Shown here one piece after another: positions 28,233-36,943 of a DNA stretch of 64,000 nt; position 1 is the first letter of the stretch, and every line of letters starts with the position of its first letter. The notes under the pieces are model-generated. The model was not told the origin of the DNA, made no database searches, and worked only from the letters and a program-made list of their open reading frames with translations. The position numbers and the translations under genes are program-made. The stretch is taken from NCBI RefSeq assembly GCF_002165625.1, contig NZ_NGNS01000001.1, positions 62,001 to 126,000 on the forward strand, in the 5' to 3' direction. This DNA is from Neiella marina. Its GTDB lineage: Bacteria; Pseudomonadota; Gammaproteobacteria; Enterobacterales; Neiellaceae.

Positions 28233-28460
28233 TTATAACGAACTTGCTGCATCCAATTCGAGTTCCAAGTTATCGCCAGATAACGCCCTCTCAATCGTAC
28301 CGAGATTAATTAAGCTCAGGTGCTCCTTGCTAGTTCCTGTCGCATAAGATTCAATGGCCGAACTCAGGCACTGATCACTCATGTCACTAAACTGAGGACG
28401 TGCTCTTAAGTAATACAAAGCCTCTGCTGCGGTAAAACGAGTACGAATACTCCGCGTCAT
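28233..28460 (-). CDS. Hypothetical 75-residue protein
   Basis: A small cytosolic-looking protein I do not recognise. It starts MTRSIRTRFTAAEALYYLRA and is helix-rich with acidic stretches (LSGDNLELELDAASSL at the end). The ATG at 28460 is favoured because GGAGAGG lies about 5 nt upstream; an upstream ATG would add nine residues without a better site. It converges on tpiA and shares the bidirectional terminator with it. The good ribosome-binding site and the terminator support it being real. Confidence 0.65.
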   Translation of the reverse strand: MTRSIRTRFTAAEALYYLRARPQFSDMSDQCLSSAIESYATGTSKEHLSLINLGTIERALSGDNLELELDAASSL

Positions 28461-28785
28461 AAGATCCTCTCCTTTCATCCATCCCACTAAACATTGAGTT
28501 TAGTTGACTCACCAGCAGTTGTTGGTCGGTAATCAGCAGATAATTGGTAATTGCCTGATATCCGATACGATCTTTTTTTACTAACAATGGGCAATCAAAT
28601 GCGGGTTGTCGCTAAGCTATTGATTTGCGGTTTCAGCCAATTGCAGTTTCTAGTAGGACCGTTTCAATCGACAAATAATTGCTCTAATCGACAGTTAAAC
28701 AGGCCCTAGCAGTTGGTTAATAGTTGATCCCAACTTTCGTGTGGTTAATACTGTGCGCCCTATTCAACACTGAGATTTAAGTCAC
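28461..28785. other. 325-nt intergenic region before purU
   Basis: Lies between the leftward 75-residue gene and purU, so it should hold two promoters. I see no recognisable operator, RNA gene, repeat or terminator in it. Confidence 0.4.
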
Positions 28786-29664
28786 ATGGCAGTACAAGGA
28801 GAAGCGCCGGTATCAGCAATACTGCTGATTTCTTGCCCCGATCAGAAAGGATTGGTTAACACAGTCACTCAGTTTATCTACACCAATGGTGGCAATGTTG
28901 TTGACTTGGAACAGCACGTTGATCGAGCTGAAGGGCGCTTTTTCATGCGAGTGGCATGGGATCTCACTGATTTTGTCATTCCCCGGGAGTCATTAGCTGA
29001 TGCGTTTAACAAAGCGCTAGCAATACCACATCAGATGGATTGGCAGCTTTACTTCTCCGATTGTAAGCCGCGCATGGCAGTATTCGTGTCTAAGCACGAA
29101 CATTGCCTGTTCGATATTCTTGCGCGCTACCAATCTCATGAATGGGACATCGAGATACCATTGGTGATCAGTAATCACCCCGACTTGGAACAAGCGGTGA
29201 CCAGCCTAGGTATTGATTACGTCCATATTCCGGTTAATAAAGACAACAAAGCAGACGCAGAGCAACAACAACAACAATTGCTCGAACAATATCAAATAGA
29301 TTTTGTTGTGCTTGCTCGCTACATGCAGATCCTGTCGGATGACTTCATCAAGTCATACCCGAATCGAATTATTAATATTCACCACAGCTTCCTACCTGCA
29401 TTTCCTGGTGCTCGCCCATATCACTCAGCCTATGAGCGCGGCGTTAAGATCATTGGCGCGACCAGTCACTATGTCACCGCCGAACTCGATGCAGGTCCAA
29501 TCATTGAACAAGATGTCGAGCATGTTCGCCATACTGATGAAGTCGAAGATCTGGTGCGAAAAGGTCGCGATGTAGAAAAAGTAGTGTTGTCTCGAGCGAT
29601 TTGGCGTCACTTTAATCATCAAGTGTTAGTTTACGGTAATCGTACTGTCGTATTCGGCAGCTAG
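28786..29664 (+). CDS. purU: Formyltetrahydrofolate deformylase
   Basis: Hydrolyses 10-formyltetrahydrofolate to formate and tetrahydrofolate, supplying formate for PurT and balancing the one-carbon pool. The 292-residue product has an N-terminal ACT domain (ILLISCPDQKGLVNTVTQFI) and a formyltransferase domain with KPRMAVFVSKHEHCLFDIL, VVLARYMQILSDDFI, and the catalytic stretch INIHHSFLPAFPGARPYHSA, ending with TAELDAGPIIEQDVE. The Asn-His-Asp active-site set is intact. It is close to purH and purD, the same pathway, but on its own transcript. Confidence 0.96.
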   Translation: MAVQGEAPVSAILLISCPDQKGLVNTVTQFIYTNGGNVVDLEQHVDRAEGRFFMRVAWDLTDFVIPRESLADAFNKALAIPHQMDWQLYFSDCKPRMAVFVSKHEHCLFDILARYQSHEWDIEIPLVISNHPDLEQAVTSLGIDYVHIPVNKDNKADAEQQQQQLLEQYQIDFVVLARYMQILSDDFIKSYPNRIINIHHSFLPAFPGARPYHSAYERGVKIIGATSHYVTAELDAGPIIEQDVEHVRHTDEVEDLVRKGRDVEKVVLSRAIWRHFNHQVLVYGNRTVVFGS

Positions 29665-29694
29665 ACTGCCAACTGGCGACAACTTAGCTGAGAT

Positions 29695-29722
29695 AAAAAG
29701 GGCACAAAATCCGTGCCCAACT
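29695..29722 (-). terminator. Intrinsic terminator on minus strand between purU and a small ORF
   Basis: GGGCAC (29700-29705) pairs with GTGCCC (29713-29718). On the minus strand the hairpin is followed by five T residues; on the plus strand only by AACTTTT. It is therefore best read as the terminator of the leftward small ORF at 29744-29944, and may also serve purU. Confidence 0.75.
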
Positions 29723-29743
29723 TTTAAGCAAAGTGGACATTTG

Positions 29744-29944
29744 TTAGCCAATTTGGAGCGAGCGCACGTTTTTGATCTTCCCTTGAAATAGCCCATGTAA
29801 AATATTTGTTGCTCTGTTATATTTCCCAACCAGCATTTTGAGACTAAGCAAGAGCAGCACGGAAGCAGTCGTTCGTTCCCCGCATCTCTCTACAAAGTTG
29901 TACACAGCCTCGTCGCTTATTTGAGTATCATTTTCAACACTCAT
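29744..29944 (-). CDS. Hypothetical 66-residue protein
   Basis: An unrecognised small frame. From ATG 29944 it reads MSVENDTQISDEAVYNFVER, then a hydrophobic helix TTASVLLLLSLKMLVGKYNR and a basic tail. Codon and residue usage look protein-like. A T-tailed hairpin lies 20 nt after its stop codon, which supports transcription in this direction. Against it, no good Shine-Dalgarno precedes either this ATG or the upstream ATGs at 29953 and 29971. Function unknown. Confidence 0.42.
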   Translation of the reverse strand: MSVENDTQISDEAVYNFVERCGERTTASVLLLLSLKMLVGKYNRATNILHGLFQGKIKNVRSLQIG

Positions 29945-30322
29945 ATAGGCCATAAAAATGCAATTATTCAAACACTTAAAATCTCTTCGGTTTATTGCCT
30001 TGGGGTTCTAAAGGCATGTCTAAAATTTCTCAACAGAGTTATCCACAGTCGACCCCAGATACCCACAAGCAAAAAAGCATCGTTTTGCAAGTCTTTTTTG
30101 CGTTTAAAATAATTACTCTAATCAAACCAAAACCCTAGTGAAATAGCGGCCAATTATTGCTCTCAGCACAGTGATGCTGATTGAATATTATTGCACCAAG
30201 GACGAGCGTTACTAACGACTTGCCCATACCTGCTCAAATCTCGATTGAGCAGTTGCAATGTTGGCGTTCGTAAATCAATTTGTGGCATCCTTAGGCCCCC
30301 TATTCTGACGAACAAAAAGACT
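29945..30322. other. 378-nt region upstream of polA
   Basis: Contains a perfect DnaA-box sequence TTATCCACA (30039-30047) and a weaker variant ATACCCACA (30059-30067), and a small hairpin CAGCA/TGCTG near 30170. The frame of polA stays open through part of this region but has no start with a ribosome-binding site. Presumably holds the polA promoter; one DnaA box may regulate polA, but no origin-like cluster is present. Confidence 0.4.
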
Positions 30323-33070
30323 ATGACTAATGTCCCGCAGCAACCGCTGATCTTGGTTGATGGTTCCTCATACCTTTATCGCGCCTATCATGCGCCACCA
30401 CACCTCACTAATTCCAAGGGCGAGGCGACCGGGGCGGTCTATGGAGTCGTCAATATGCTGCGCAGCCTGATCAATCAGTATCAGCCATCGCACATGGCAG
30501 TGATATTTGATGCCAAGGGGCCAACCTTCCGCGATGAAATGTACTCCGAGTACAAAGCTCAGCGACCACCGATGCCAGATGATTTAAGAAGCCAAGTTGA
30601 GCCCTTATACGAGGTCATCCGAGCCATGGGATTGCCACTCATAGCGATACCTGGAGTTGAGGCTGACGATGTTATTGGCACACTGGCGGTTCAGGCCAAA
30701 GCAGCAGGCTTACATACCCTGATCAGTACCGGCGATAAGGATTTAGCGCAATTAGTCAACGACGACGTCACACTGATTAACACCATGAACAACGCCATCA
30801 CAGGGCCTGACGAAGTAGTCGAAAAATTTGGTGTTGGCGCTGAACTGATCATTGACTATCTGGCCTTAATGGGCGACCAAGTTGACAACATTCCTGGCGT
30901 TCCCGGCTGTGGACCGAAGACGGCGGTCAAATGGCTTAATCTCTACGGCTCGATGCAAGGTGTCATCGATAATGCTGATGCAGTGAAAGGAAAAATCGGC
31001 GAGAAGTTGCGAGCGGCAATTGAACACTTACCACTGTCCTATCAGCTCGCCACTATCAAATTAGACGTTGAGTTAGAGCCACAGCATGCTCCGGCAAAGC
31101 TGCAAGTGCAAACTGCTGATAAGGACAAGCTGGCTGATTTGTATGGTCAACTAGAATTTCGTCGTTGGCTAAAAGAAGTATTATCAGGCGCAGACTCCAC
31201 TCAATCGAAGTCCAACGCCAGCACAGAGCAACCCGAAGATGCCCCGAAAGGCATTGATACCAGCCAGTATCAAACGATTCTGACCGATGCAGATTGGCAA
31301 CAATACCGAGCTAAATTGCATGCGTCATCGGGCTTTGCCATTGATACCGAAACAACCTCTGTTGACTACATGGACGCCGAGTTAGTTGGTATTTCGTTGG
31401 CTATCGAGCCCGGGCAAGCGGTTTATGTCCCCCTCGCCCATGACTACATGGATGCACCAGAGCAACTCAATCGTGATCAGGTTCTTGCTGATTTGCAGCC
31501 ACTTTTGGTGAGTGAACAACATCGTAAAATAGGGCAAAACCTAAAGTATGACATGAGTGTGTTGGCCAAGTATGGCATCGCCTTTGCTGGTCCTTTGCAC
31601 GACACCATGTTGCAATCTTACGCCTATAGTTCGGTCGGCTCACGCCACGATATGGATAGCCTGGCGTTAAAGTATCTAGGTCACAATGCCATTAGCTTTG
31701 AAGACGTTGCCGGTAAAGGTGCCAAACAACTGACCTTCAACCAGATCCATCTCGATCAGGCAAGCCCTTATGCCGCCGAAGACGCCGATATTACCTTGCA
31801 ACTCAATCAGGTACTGGGTGACAAATTAGATGCAGAACAATCCTTGCAGTCGGTTTACCAGGACATCGAGTTGCCATTGGTGCCGGTGCTGTCGGCAATA
31901 GAGCGCCACGGCGTGCTAATCGATGACATGTTGCTGAGCCAGCAAAGCACCGAGTTGGCCATGCGCCTTGAGCAACTGCAAACCGAAGCCTATGAGTTAG
32001 CCGGAACAGAATTCAACTTATCATCACCCAAGCAGCTGCAAGCCATTCTGTTTGAGCAGATGAAGTTGCCGATCCTGAAGAAAACGCCCAAAGGAGCACC
32101 ATCGACCGCCGAGGAGGTGCTGCAAGAATTAGCCTTGGATTATCCATTGCCTAAGCTGATCTTAGAGCATCGGGGGCTGAGCAAACTCAAGAGCACTTAC
32201 ACCGATAAGCTGCCACGCATGATTAACCCGACGACAGGCAGGGTGCATACCTCTTATCATCAGGCTGTGACGGCTACTGGTCGTTTGTCATCGTCAGATC
32301 CAAATCTTCAGAACATTCCCATTCGAACCGCCGAGGGGCAGCGGGTGCGGCAAGCTTTTATTGCACCGCAAGGTACCAAGATGGTGGCTGCTGACTATTC
32401 GCAGATTGAATTGCGAATCATGGCTCACTTATCTGGTGATAAAGGCTTACTTAATGCCTTTGCCAATGGCCAAGATGTTCACCGAGCAACAGCAGCCGAA
32501 GTTTTCGGCGTCGATGTCGATGCTGTCAGCGCGGATCAGCGGCGCAGCGCCAAAGCCATTAATTTCGGTTTGATTTATGGTATGTCAGCGTTTGGTTTGT
32601 CCCGCCAACTAAACATTGGTCGCCAACAAGCGCAGCAATACATGGATACCTACTTCGAGCGTTATCCCGGCGTACTTGACTACATGGAGCGCACCCGCGC
32701 ACAAGCCACCGAAGATGGCTATGTTGAGACCTTGTTTGGCCGTCGCTTGCATCTCCCAGACATCAAAGCCCGCAATGCAGCTCGTAAAAAAGCGGCCGAG
32801 CGCGCTGCAATCAACGCACCGATGCAAGGCACAGCGGCAGATATCATCAAACTGGCCATGCTCAAAGTTTACCAATGGTTGCAACAGCCAGAGAATAGCG
32901 ACATCAAAATGATTATGCAGGTTCACGATGAATTGGTGTTTGAGGTACCTGAGAGCAAATTGGAGGCAACCAAAACTCAATTGTGCCAACTGATGGAGTC
33001 TGCTGCGTCCCTAGATGTGCCGTTGTTGGTTGAGGCTGGCTCCGGGGACAACTGGCAGCAAGCTCATTAA
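30323..33070 (+). CDS. polA: DNA polymerase I
   Basis: Replication and repair polymerase that removes Okazaki primers. The 915-residue product begins [20 protein letters not shown], like E. coli Pol I; I rejected the open frame upstream (to 30191) as spurious. The 5'-3' nuclease domain covers about residues 1-290 ([20 protein letters not shown]). The 3'-5' proofreading domain retains its metal ligands ([13 protein letters not shown]). The polymerase domain has motif [18 protein letters not shown], motif [21 protein letters not shown] and motif [13 protein letters not shown]. All three activities therefore look intact. It is followed by a terminator and then Spot 42, as in E. coli. Confidence 0.98.
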   Translation: MTNVPQQPLILVDGSSYLYRAYHAPPHLTNSKGEATGAVYGVVNMLRSLINQYQPSHMAVIFDAKGPTFRDEMYSEYKAQRPPMPDDLRSQVEPLYEVIRAMGLPLIAIPGVEADDVIGTLAVQAKAAGLHTLISTGDKDLAQLVNDDVTLINTMNNAITGPDEVVEKFGVGAELIIDYLALMGDQVDNIPGVPGCGPKTAVKWLNLYGSMQGVIDNADAVKGKIGEKLRAAIEHLPLSYQLATIKLDVELEPQHAPAKLQVQTADKDKLADLYGQLEFRRWLKEVLSGADSTQSKSNASTEQPEDAPKGIDTSQYQTILTDADWQQYRAKLHASSGFAIDTETTSVDYMDAELVGISLAIEPGQAVYVPLAHDYMDAPEQLNRDQVLADLQPLLVSEQHRKIGQNLKYDMSVLAKYGIAFAGPLHDTMLQSYAYSSVGSRHDMDSLALKYLGHNAISFEDVAGKGAKQLTFNQIHLDQASPYAAEDADITLQLNQVLGDKLDAEQSLQSVYQDIELPLVPVLSAIERHGVLIDDMLLSQQSTELAMRLEQLQTEAYELAGTEFNLSSPKQLQAILFEQMKLPILKKTPKGAPSTAEEVLQELALDYPLPKLILEHRGLSKLKSTYTDKLPRMINPTTGRVHTSYHQAVTATGRLSSSDPNLQNIPIRTAEGQRVRQAFIAPQGTKMVAADYSQIELRIMAHLSGDKGLLNAFANGQDVHRATAAEVFGVDVDAVSADQRRSAKAINFGLIYGMSAFGLSRQLNIGRQQAQQYMDTYFERYPGVLDYMERTRAQATEDGYVETLFGRRLHLPDIKARNAARKKAAERAAINAPMQGTAADIIKLAMLKVYQWLQQPENSDIKMIMQVHDELVFEVPESKLEATKTQLCQLMESAASLDVPLLVEAGSGDNWQQAH

Positions 33071-33209
33071 AACCAATAAAAACAATCGATTAAAAATTTT
33101 ATTTAGGGAAATGAATTTTTCTCGGAACTTTTGCTGAAACACCTGTCTAAGCTTGTGTGAACGCTGCATACAACAGTTAGTGGTTGTGTTTCGCAAAGTG
33201 TGTTTTTCT

Positions 33210-33238
33210 AGCCGATCATGAAGATCGGCTTTTTTTTG
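33210..33238 (+). terminator. Intrinsic terminator after polA
   Basis: Perfect 8-bp stem AGCCGATC / GATCGGCT (33210-33217, 33223-33230), 5-nt loop, then a long T-run. It isolates polA from the spf promoter. Confidence 0.92.
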
Positions 33239-33300
33239 TCCGACATTCTTGTTCAAGGTCAAATCAAATTCAGTTTTGGTAACTTTATTACGAAACCTGC

Positions 33301-33329
33301 TTTCACTGGCCAGAGTGAGTCTGTATAGT
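33301..33329 (+). promoter_or_regulatory. Promoter of Spot 42 RNA
   Basis: TATAGT at 33324-33329 is 7 nt before the conserved first base of Spot 42 (33337), and a weak TTTCAC lies 17 nt upstream (33301-33306). An inverted repeat TCACT-N6-AGTGA overlaps the -35. In E. coli CRP represses spf; I could not find a clear CRP site here. Confidence 0.65.
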
Positions 33330-33336
33330 CAATCGC

Positions 33337-33442
33337 GTAGGGTACAGAGGTAAGATGTTCTATCTTTCAGACCTTTTAGTTCACGTAATTGAATAGGCTT
33401 ATATATGCCGCCTCAGCTGTTCGCAGCTGAGGCGTTTTTTTT
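33337..33442 (+). ncRNA. spf: Spot 42 small RNA
   Basis: Hfq-dependent regulatory RNA that represses genes for secondary carbon use when glucose is present. The first 60 nt are nearly identical to E. coli Spot 42, starting GTAGGGTACAGAGGTAAG and including the stretch GTTCTATCTTTCAGACCTTT. The 3' end is a terminator with a 10-bp stem GCCTCAGCTG / CAGCTGAGGC (33410-33419, 33424-33433) and a long T-run. The middle part differs from E. coli, as is common. Length is about 106 nt against 109. The position right after polA and before engB is the same as in E. coli, Vibrio and Shewanella. Confidence 0.96.
33355..33396 (+). CDS. spfP: SpfP-like 13-residue ORF inside Spot 42
   Basis: In E. coli Spot 42 is a dual-function RNA that also encodes the 15-residue protein SpfP, which acts on CRP. 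Here the same frame starts with ATG after GAGG, and reads MFYLSDLLVHVIE, then TAG. The first eight residues match E. coli SpfP; the tail is changed and two residues shorter. Conservation of the nucleotide sequence in this part could also be due to the RNA function alone, so translation is an inference. Confidence 0.55.
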   Translation: MFYLSDLLVHVIE

Positions 33443-33660
33443 TGCGCGTCCCTTAGTAAATATCAACGTCAGCTTTGATCTCCCAACTCCTTTCAAGAAA
33501 ACGGTTACTTTTCGACGTTACCGTAACTTTACTACGCAGAATCGGTAAGTTAGCGCAAGCTGGCATACGGCCGAAACGATCAACAAAAAATATTTCTGAA
33601 CTTTATTTGAACTTTTTATTGGCAGGTGGGTCTGAACCTATGCAAGCAAAAAGTGCTTTG

Positions 33661-33711
33661 TCCAATCCCCCCTTATTGGAGCCCTGCGTCTAGCCAACGC
33701 GGGGTTTTTTT
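33661..33711 (+). terminator. Two adjacent hairpins with T-run, no assigned transcript
   Basis: TCCAAT/ATTGGA (33661-33666, 33675-33680) is followed by CCCTGCG/CGCGGGG (33682-33688, 33698-33704, one G-T pair) and seven T residues. Oriented rightward, it is about 240 nt beyond the Spot 42 terminator and overlaps the stop codon of the convergent gloA2. It should end a rightward transcript from 33443-33660 that I cannot assign. Confidence 0.7.
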
Positions 33712-34099
33712 ATGGCTGAATTTCATAGAGTTCTAGCGGCAAGCCGTCTGGGTCGGCAAAAAACGTGAATCGTTTGTCGGTAAAGGGATCAACTCGGACC
33801 GGCTCGACAGCAATATCAGCTTGCTGCAAATGAGCGATGACAGCGTCTAGATCATCCACCCTAAATGCCAAATGCCGCAGACCTTGAGCCTCCGGCTGGC
33901 TTGGCCTCGGCGGAGGCTGGGGAAACGAAAACAACTCGATTTGGCAATCATTATTGAGTGCTAAATCGAGTTTCCAACTATCACGCTCAGCACGATAATT
34001 TTCCGCCACTACCTTGAGCCCTAGCAACTCAACATAAAATGCTCGGGATCGTTGATAATCACTACATATGATGGCGACGTGATGGATGCCCTGTAGCAA
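33710..34099 (-). CDS. gloA2: VOC-family metalloprotein, GloA2/YaeR type
   Basis: A 129-residue glyoxalase-fold protein closely matching E. coli YaeR (GloA2). It shows GIHHVAIICSDYQRSRAFYV, RDSWKLDLALNNDCQIELFS, SQPEAQGLRHLAFRVDDLDA and RFTFFADPDGLPLELYE. The expected metal ligands (two His, two Glu, one pair in each half) are present. The biological reaction of this subfamily is not well defined; lactoylglutathione lyase activity should not be assumed. It lies 2 nt after engB and is co-directional with it. Confidence 0.9.
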   Translation of the reverse strand: MLQGIHHVAIICSDYQRSRAFYVELLGLKVVAENYRAERDSWKLDLALNNDCQIELFSFPQPPPRPSQPEAQGLRHLAFRVDDLDAVIAHLQQADIAVEPVRVDPFTDKRFTFFADPDGLPLELYEIQP

Positions 34100-34101
34100 A
34101 G

Positions 34102-34749
34102 CTACTCTCCCAACTCGGCATCAGCAGACTCATCGGCCTGTTCTACGCACCAACGATTTACCGTTGACTCAAGTTGCTCGAGACCGAATTTGCGCAATGC
34201 AGAAAAAGCAATGACTTCAACTTGATCGCCATAGAACAAACAAGCTTCTCGCACTTTTTTAAGCATTTTACTGCGCTCTGATTGGCTCAGCTTATCGGCC
34301 TTCGTCAAGGTCACTAGCACTTGCAAGCCACTATCGACCGCCCACCCGACCATTTGCTGGTCAAGGTCTTTGAGTGGATGACGAATATCCATCAACACCA
34401 CGAGCCCCTTAAGACACTGTCGTTTTTGCAGATATTCACCCAACGCACGCTGCCATTTGTTACGAACGGCAATCGGGACTTTGGCAAAGCCGTAACCGGG
34501 CAAATCAATTAATCGCACTTCATCAGTCACATTAAAGACATTGATCAATTGCGTTCTGCCGGGCGTTGAACTTGTTTTCGCCAATCGCTTTTGTCGGGTC
34601 AACGCATTCAAGGCGCTGGATTTGCCCGCATTGGAACGACCAGCAAAGGCAATTTCAATTCCTTCATCGGCTGGCATGTGGCGAATATCGGGCGCACTGG
34701 TCGTAAAGCGAGTATTTTGGAACAAAAGCTGTTGATCTGACACGATCAT
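34102..34749 (-). CDS. engB: Ribosome biogenesis GTPase EngB (YihA/YsxC)
   Basis: Essential GTPase needed for assembly of the large ribosomal subunit. The 215-residue product has all G motifs: G1 [17 protein letters not shown]2 [15 protein letters not shown]3 [14 protein letters not shown]4 [13 protein letters not shown] and G5 [12 protein letters not shown]. The N-terminal stretch ([20 protein letters not shown]) is typical. It sits after Spot 42 in most gammaproteobacteria; here it heads a two-gene leftward unit with gloA2 and is divergent from cytochrome c4. Confidence 0.97.
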   Translation of the reverse strand: MIVSDQQLLFQNTRFTTSAPDIRHMPADEGIEIAFAGRSNAGKSSALNALTRQKRLAKTSSTPGRTQLINVFNVTDEVRLIDLPGYGFAKVPIAVRNKWQRALGEYLQKRQCLKGLVVLMDIRHPLKDLDQQMVGWAVDSGLQVLVTLTKADKLSQSERSKMLKKVREACLFYGDQVEVIAFSALRKFGLEQLESTVNRWCVEQADESADAELGE

Positions 34750-34888
34750 CCTCCGGCCATTGGGTTACTTTTTGATAATTTGGTGTACAATATCGCGCGA
34801 GTCAGCGCTGTGTGGTAGCAATTGTATCACGTCCCTTTAACGGGCGGCGTTTGCGTCAGACGAAACAAACTATAACAACAGGTAATAA

Positions 34889-35503
34889 ATGAAAAATGTC
34901 ATCTTAGCTTGCGTTATGGGTTTACTGGCCTCAACCTCTGTACAGGCAGTAGATCAAGCAGCGCTGGAGCAAACAGCCCTCACATGTAGCGCCTGCCATG
35001 GCCAAAATGGCCATGCCATCATGGATATTTATCCCAATATTGCGGGACAGAACAGCAAGTATCTTGCTAAACAGTTGCGTGAATTTAAAGCGGCCATGAC
35101 TGGCGGTACAGGCCGTGTCGACCCAGTCATGGGTGGTATGGCGATGGGCCTCAGTGAAGAAATGATTGTCGCCCTTTCTGACTATTATGAAGCGATGCCA
35201 GCGAAAACCGGCACCACGCCAGAAAATGTCATCGAAATCGCCAAACCGCTGTACATTGGTGGCGACATTGAGCGCAAAATTGCCGCTTGTGTTGCGTGCC
35301 ACGGCCCACGCGGTAATGGTCAAGAGCTTTCAGGCTTTCCAAAAATTTCCGGTCAGAATGCCGATTACTTGAAGAAGCAATTGGAAATGTTCCGTGATGG
35401 TTCTCGCGATAATGATTTGAACGGCATGATGCGTGATGTAGCCGCTAAATTGACGGACGCTGAAATCGATGCGCTGTCAAAATACCTCGGTGGCTTGCAT
35501 TAA
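34889..35503 (+). CDS. Cytochrome c4 (dihaem, periplasmic)
   Basis: A 204-residue exported dihaem cytochrome. The signal peptide ends near residue 20 (LASTSVQA). Two haem c sites are seen, Cys33-S-A-Cys36-His37 and Cys134-V-A-Cys137-His138, with Met ligands likely in the MGGMAMGLSEEM region and near NGMMRDVAAKLTD in the second half. Each half repeats the pattern of PNIAGQNSKYLAKQLREFK and KISGQNADYLKKQLEMFR. Cytochrome c4 shuttles electrons to terminal oxidases, especially cbb3 type. The engB-cytochrome c4-dsbA arrangement is conserved in relatives. Confidence 0.95.
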   Translation: MKNVILACVMGLLASTSVQAVDQAALEQTALTCSACHGQNGHAIMDIYPNIAGQNSKYLAKQLREFKAAMTGGTGRVDPVMGGMAMGLSEEMIVALSDYYEAMPAKTGTTPENVIEIAKPLYIGGDIERKIAACVACHGPRGNGQELSGFPKISGQNADYLKKQLEMFRDGSRDNDLNGMMRDVAAKLTDAEIDALSKYLGGLH

Positions 35504-36203
35504 TCGCTCAGTCCCAAAAGGCGGCCTCTGGTCGCCTTTAGTCCTCCTGCTGGTTTCGCTGTTTACCGCGTCAACATCGGCGATCGAACCCTACCAAGCA
35601 GGTACTCACTATCGCCAGATCGGTGACGGTCAGGTCAGTACCGAGCAAGCCATTGCAGTTGATTACTGGTTTTGGCTTGGCTGCGCCAGTTGCCAAGTTT
35701 TCGAACAACGATTGGCAGAACTCGAAGCTGCCGATCTTCAATGGCGCCAAATACCAGCACAGTTACGGCCCCACTGGTATTTCCACGCCAAAGCATTTTT
35801 GGTCGCCCAGCAACAACCGCAAGCAGAACGATTGTTAGCTGGATTAAGCCAACAACTGGTTAACGAGCCAGAAAGCTTAACCGATATCGACAGTGTCGTG
35901 ACATGGTTTGTTGAGCAAGGCGTCGATGTGACTAGCGCGGAGCAACAGCTATTGTCGCCGTTGCTGAACGAACAAATCGATAGCAATTTATTATTGCAAC
36001 AACAGCTAGCCATCCGCGGTGTGCCAACCTTAGTGATTGGCAATCAGTATTTAGTTGATGCCGGTATGGTGCAATCGGTAGAAGAGTTTATCGGTGTCGC
36101 CAAGTACCTGTTAGATGTACTGCGCCAACATCGCGAAGAAGCAGGCTTCGAATGGAGCGATGACGAGTTACTGGAACAACCTTTACCTGTGACGGTCCAA
36201 TAG
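35469..36203 (+). CDS. DsbA-like exported thioredoxin-fold protein with CASC active site
   Basis: A 244-residue protein with a signal peptide (about residues 20-38) and the DsbA fold. The start PYQAGTHYRQIGDGQVS resembles DsbA, and the cis-proline loop is present as IRGVPTLVIGNQYLVDAG. The active site reads GCASCQVFE (Cys72-A-S-Cys75), where DsbA normally has CPHC. The missing His and Pro should make the pair less oxidising, so this may act as an isomerase, a reductase or a partner for cytochrome maturation rather than as the main oxidase. The gene overlaps the end of the cytochrome c4 gene by 35 nt, which supports coupled translation. Position matches the dsbA of relatives, so it may be a diverged orthologue. 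Confidence 0.83.
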   Translation: MRCQNTSVACINRSVPKGGLWSPLVLLLVSLFTASTSAIEPYQAGTHYRQIGDGQVSTEQAIAVDYWFWLGCASCQVFEQRLAELEAADLQWRQIPAQLRPHWYFHAKAFLVAQQQPQAERLLAGLSQQLVNEPESLTDIDSVVTWFVEQGVDVTSAEQQLLSPLLNEQIDSNLLLQQQLAIRGVPTLVIGNQYLVDAGMVQSVEEFIGVAKYLLDVLRQHREEAGFEWSDDELLEQPLPVTVQ

Positions 36204-36251
36204 TCGCCCTCCCTGCAGCCACTTACGCCACTATAGTAATCGCATCATTCT

Positions 36252-36908
36252 ATGACGTCCGCAGAAAACAGCACGTGTCCATTGTGCCTTGAGCAACGCA
36301 TTGAGCACTATCATCGCGACAAAACACGCGACTATTACCAATGCCAACACTGCCAATTAGTGTTCGTTGCCAGAGCAAGCTTGCCTGCTTTGAGCAAAGA
36401 ACGAGCCGTCTATGATTGCCATCAAAATGACGTCCATGACAGTGGTTATCGGCGTTTTTTGGGCCGCACTGCGGACCCTATATTGGCGCGCATCGCCAAC
36501 AAAGCCGAAGGGTTAGATTTTGGCTGTGGGCCAGGACCAGCATTGGCGGCGATGTTCACCGAGCAAGGTCACCCCATGGCGGTGTACGATCCGATTTTTG
36601 CAGCTGATCGCACGCCACTTGCCAAGCAGTATGACTTTGTCACTTGCACCGAGGCCATTGAGCACTTCCATTACCCGCATAAAGAATGGCAAACACTGCT
36701 GCAACTCGTGCGACCGGGCGGCTGGTTGGCGATCATGACCAAACTCGTTGCCAACAAAGAGCGATTTAGTACTTGGCACTACAAGCTAGATCCGACTCAT
36801 GTCAGCTTTTTTAGCCGGTCAACATTTGAGTACCTTGCTCAACGCGATCAATTGACACTGGAATTTATTGATTCAGATGTCATGCTTTTTCAAACACCAA
36901 ACGACTAA
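36252..36908 (+). CDS. SAM-dependent methyltransferase with N-terminal zinc-ribbon
   Basis: A 218-residue protein. The N-terminal part has a four-cysteine zinc-binding pattern (CPLC at 9-12 and CQHC at about 31-34). The class I methyltransferase fold follows, with GLDFGCGPGPALAAMFTEQG as the SAM-binding loop, CTEAIEHFHYPHKEW, and VRPGGWLAIMTKLV. The substrate is not predictable; a zinc-ribbon could point to RNA or protein. It lies between the DsbA-like gene and yihI, a place often held by a methyltransferase in relatives. A possible -10 TATAGT is at 36232. Confidence 0.83.
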   Translation: MTSAENSTCPLCLEQRIEHYHRDKTRDYYQCQHCQLVFVARASLPALSKERAVYDCHQNDVHDSGYRRFLGRTADPILARIANKAEGLDFGCGPGPALAAMFTEQGHPMAVYDPIFAADRTPLAKQYDFVTCTEAIEHFHYPHKEWQTLLQLVRPGGWLAIMTKLVANKERFSTWHYKLDPTHVSFFSRSTFEYLAQRDQLTLEFIDSDVMLFQTPND

Positions 36909-36943
36909 TTATCGAACGATTACCAGAATCGTCAGGATTTGTA

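Noticed and set aside
30039-30067. DnaA box TTATCCACA and a weaker neighbour, considered as a replication origin
   Set aside because: A single good box without a cluster, AT-rich unwinding element or dnaA/gidA neighbours; it may at most regulate polA.
30191-30322. N-terminal extension of DNA polymerase I by 44 residues
   Set aside because: The extension matches nothing in Pol I, and the ATG at 30323 gives the normal N-terminus.
33303-33318. Inverted repeat TCACT-N6-AGTGA at the spf promoter, considered as a CRP site
   Set aside because: CRP needs TGTGA-N6-TCACA; here the half-sites are in the opposite orientation.
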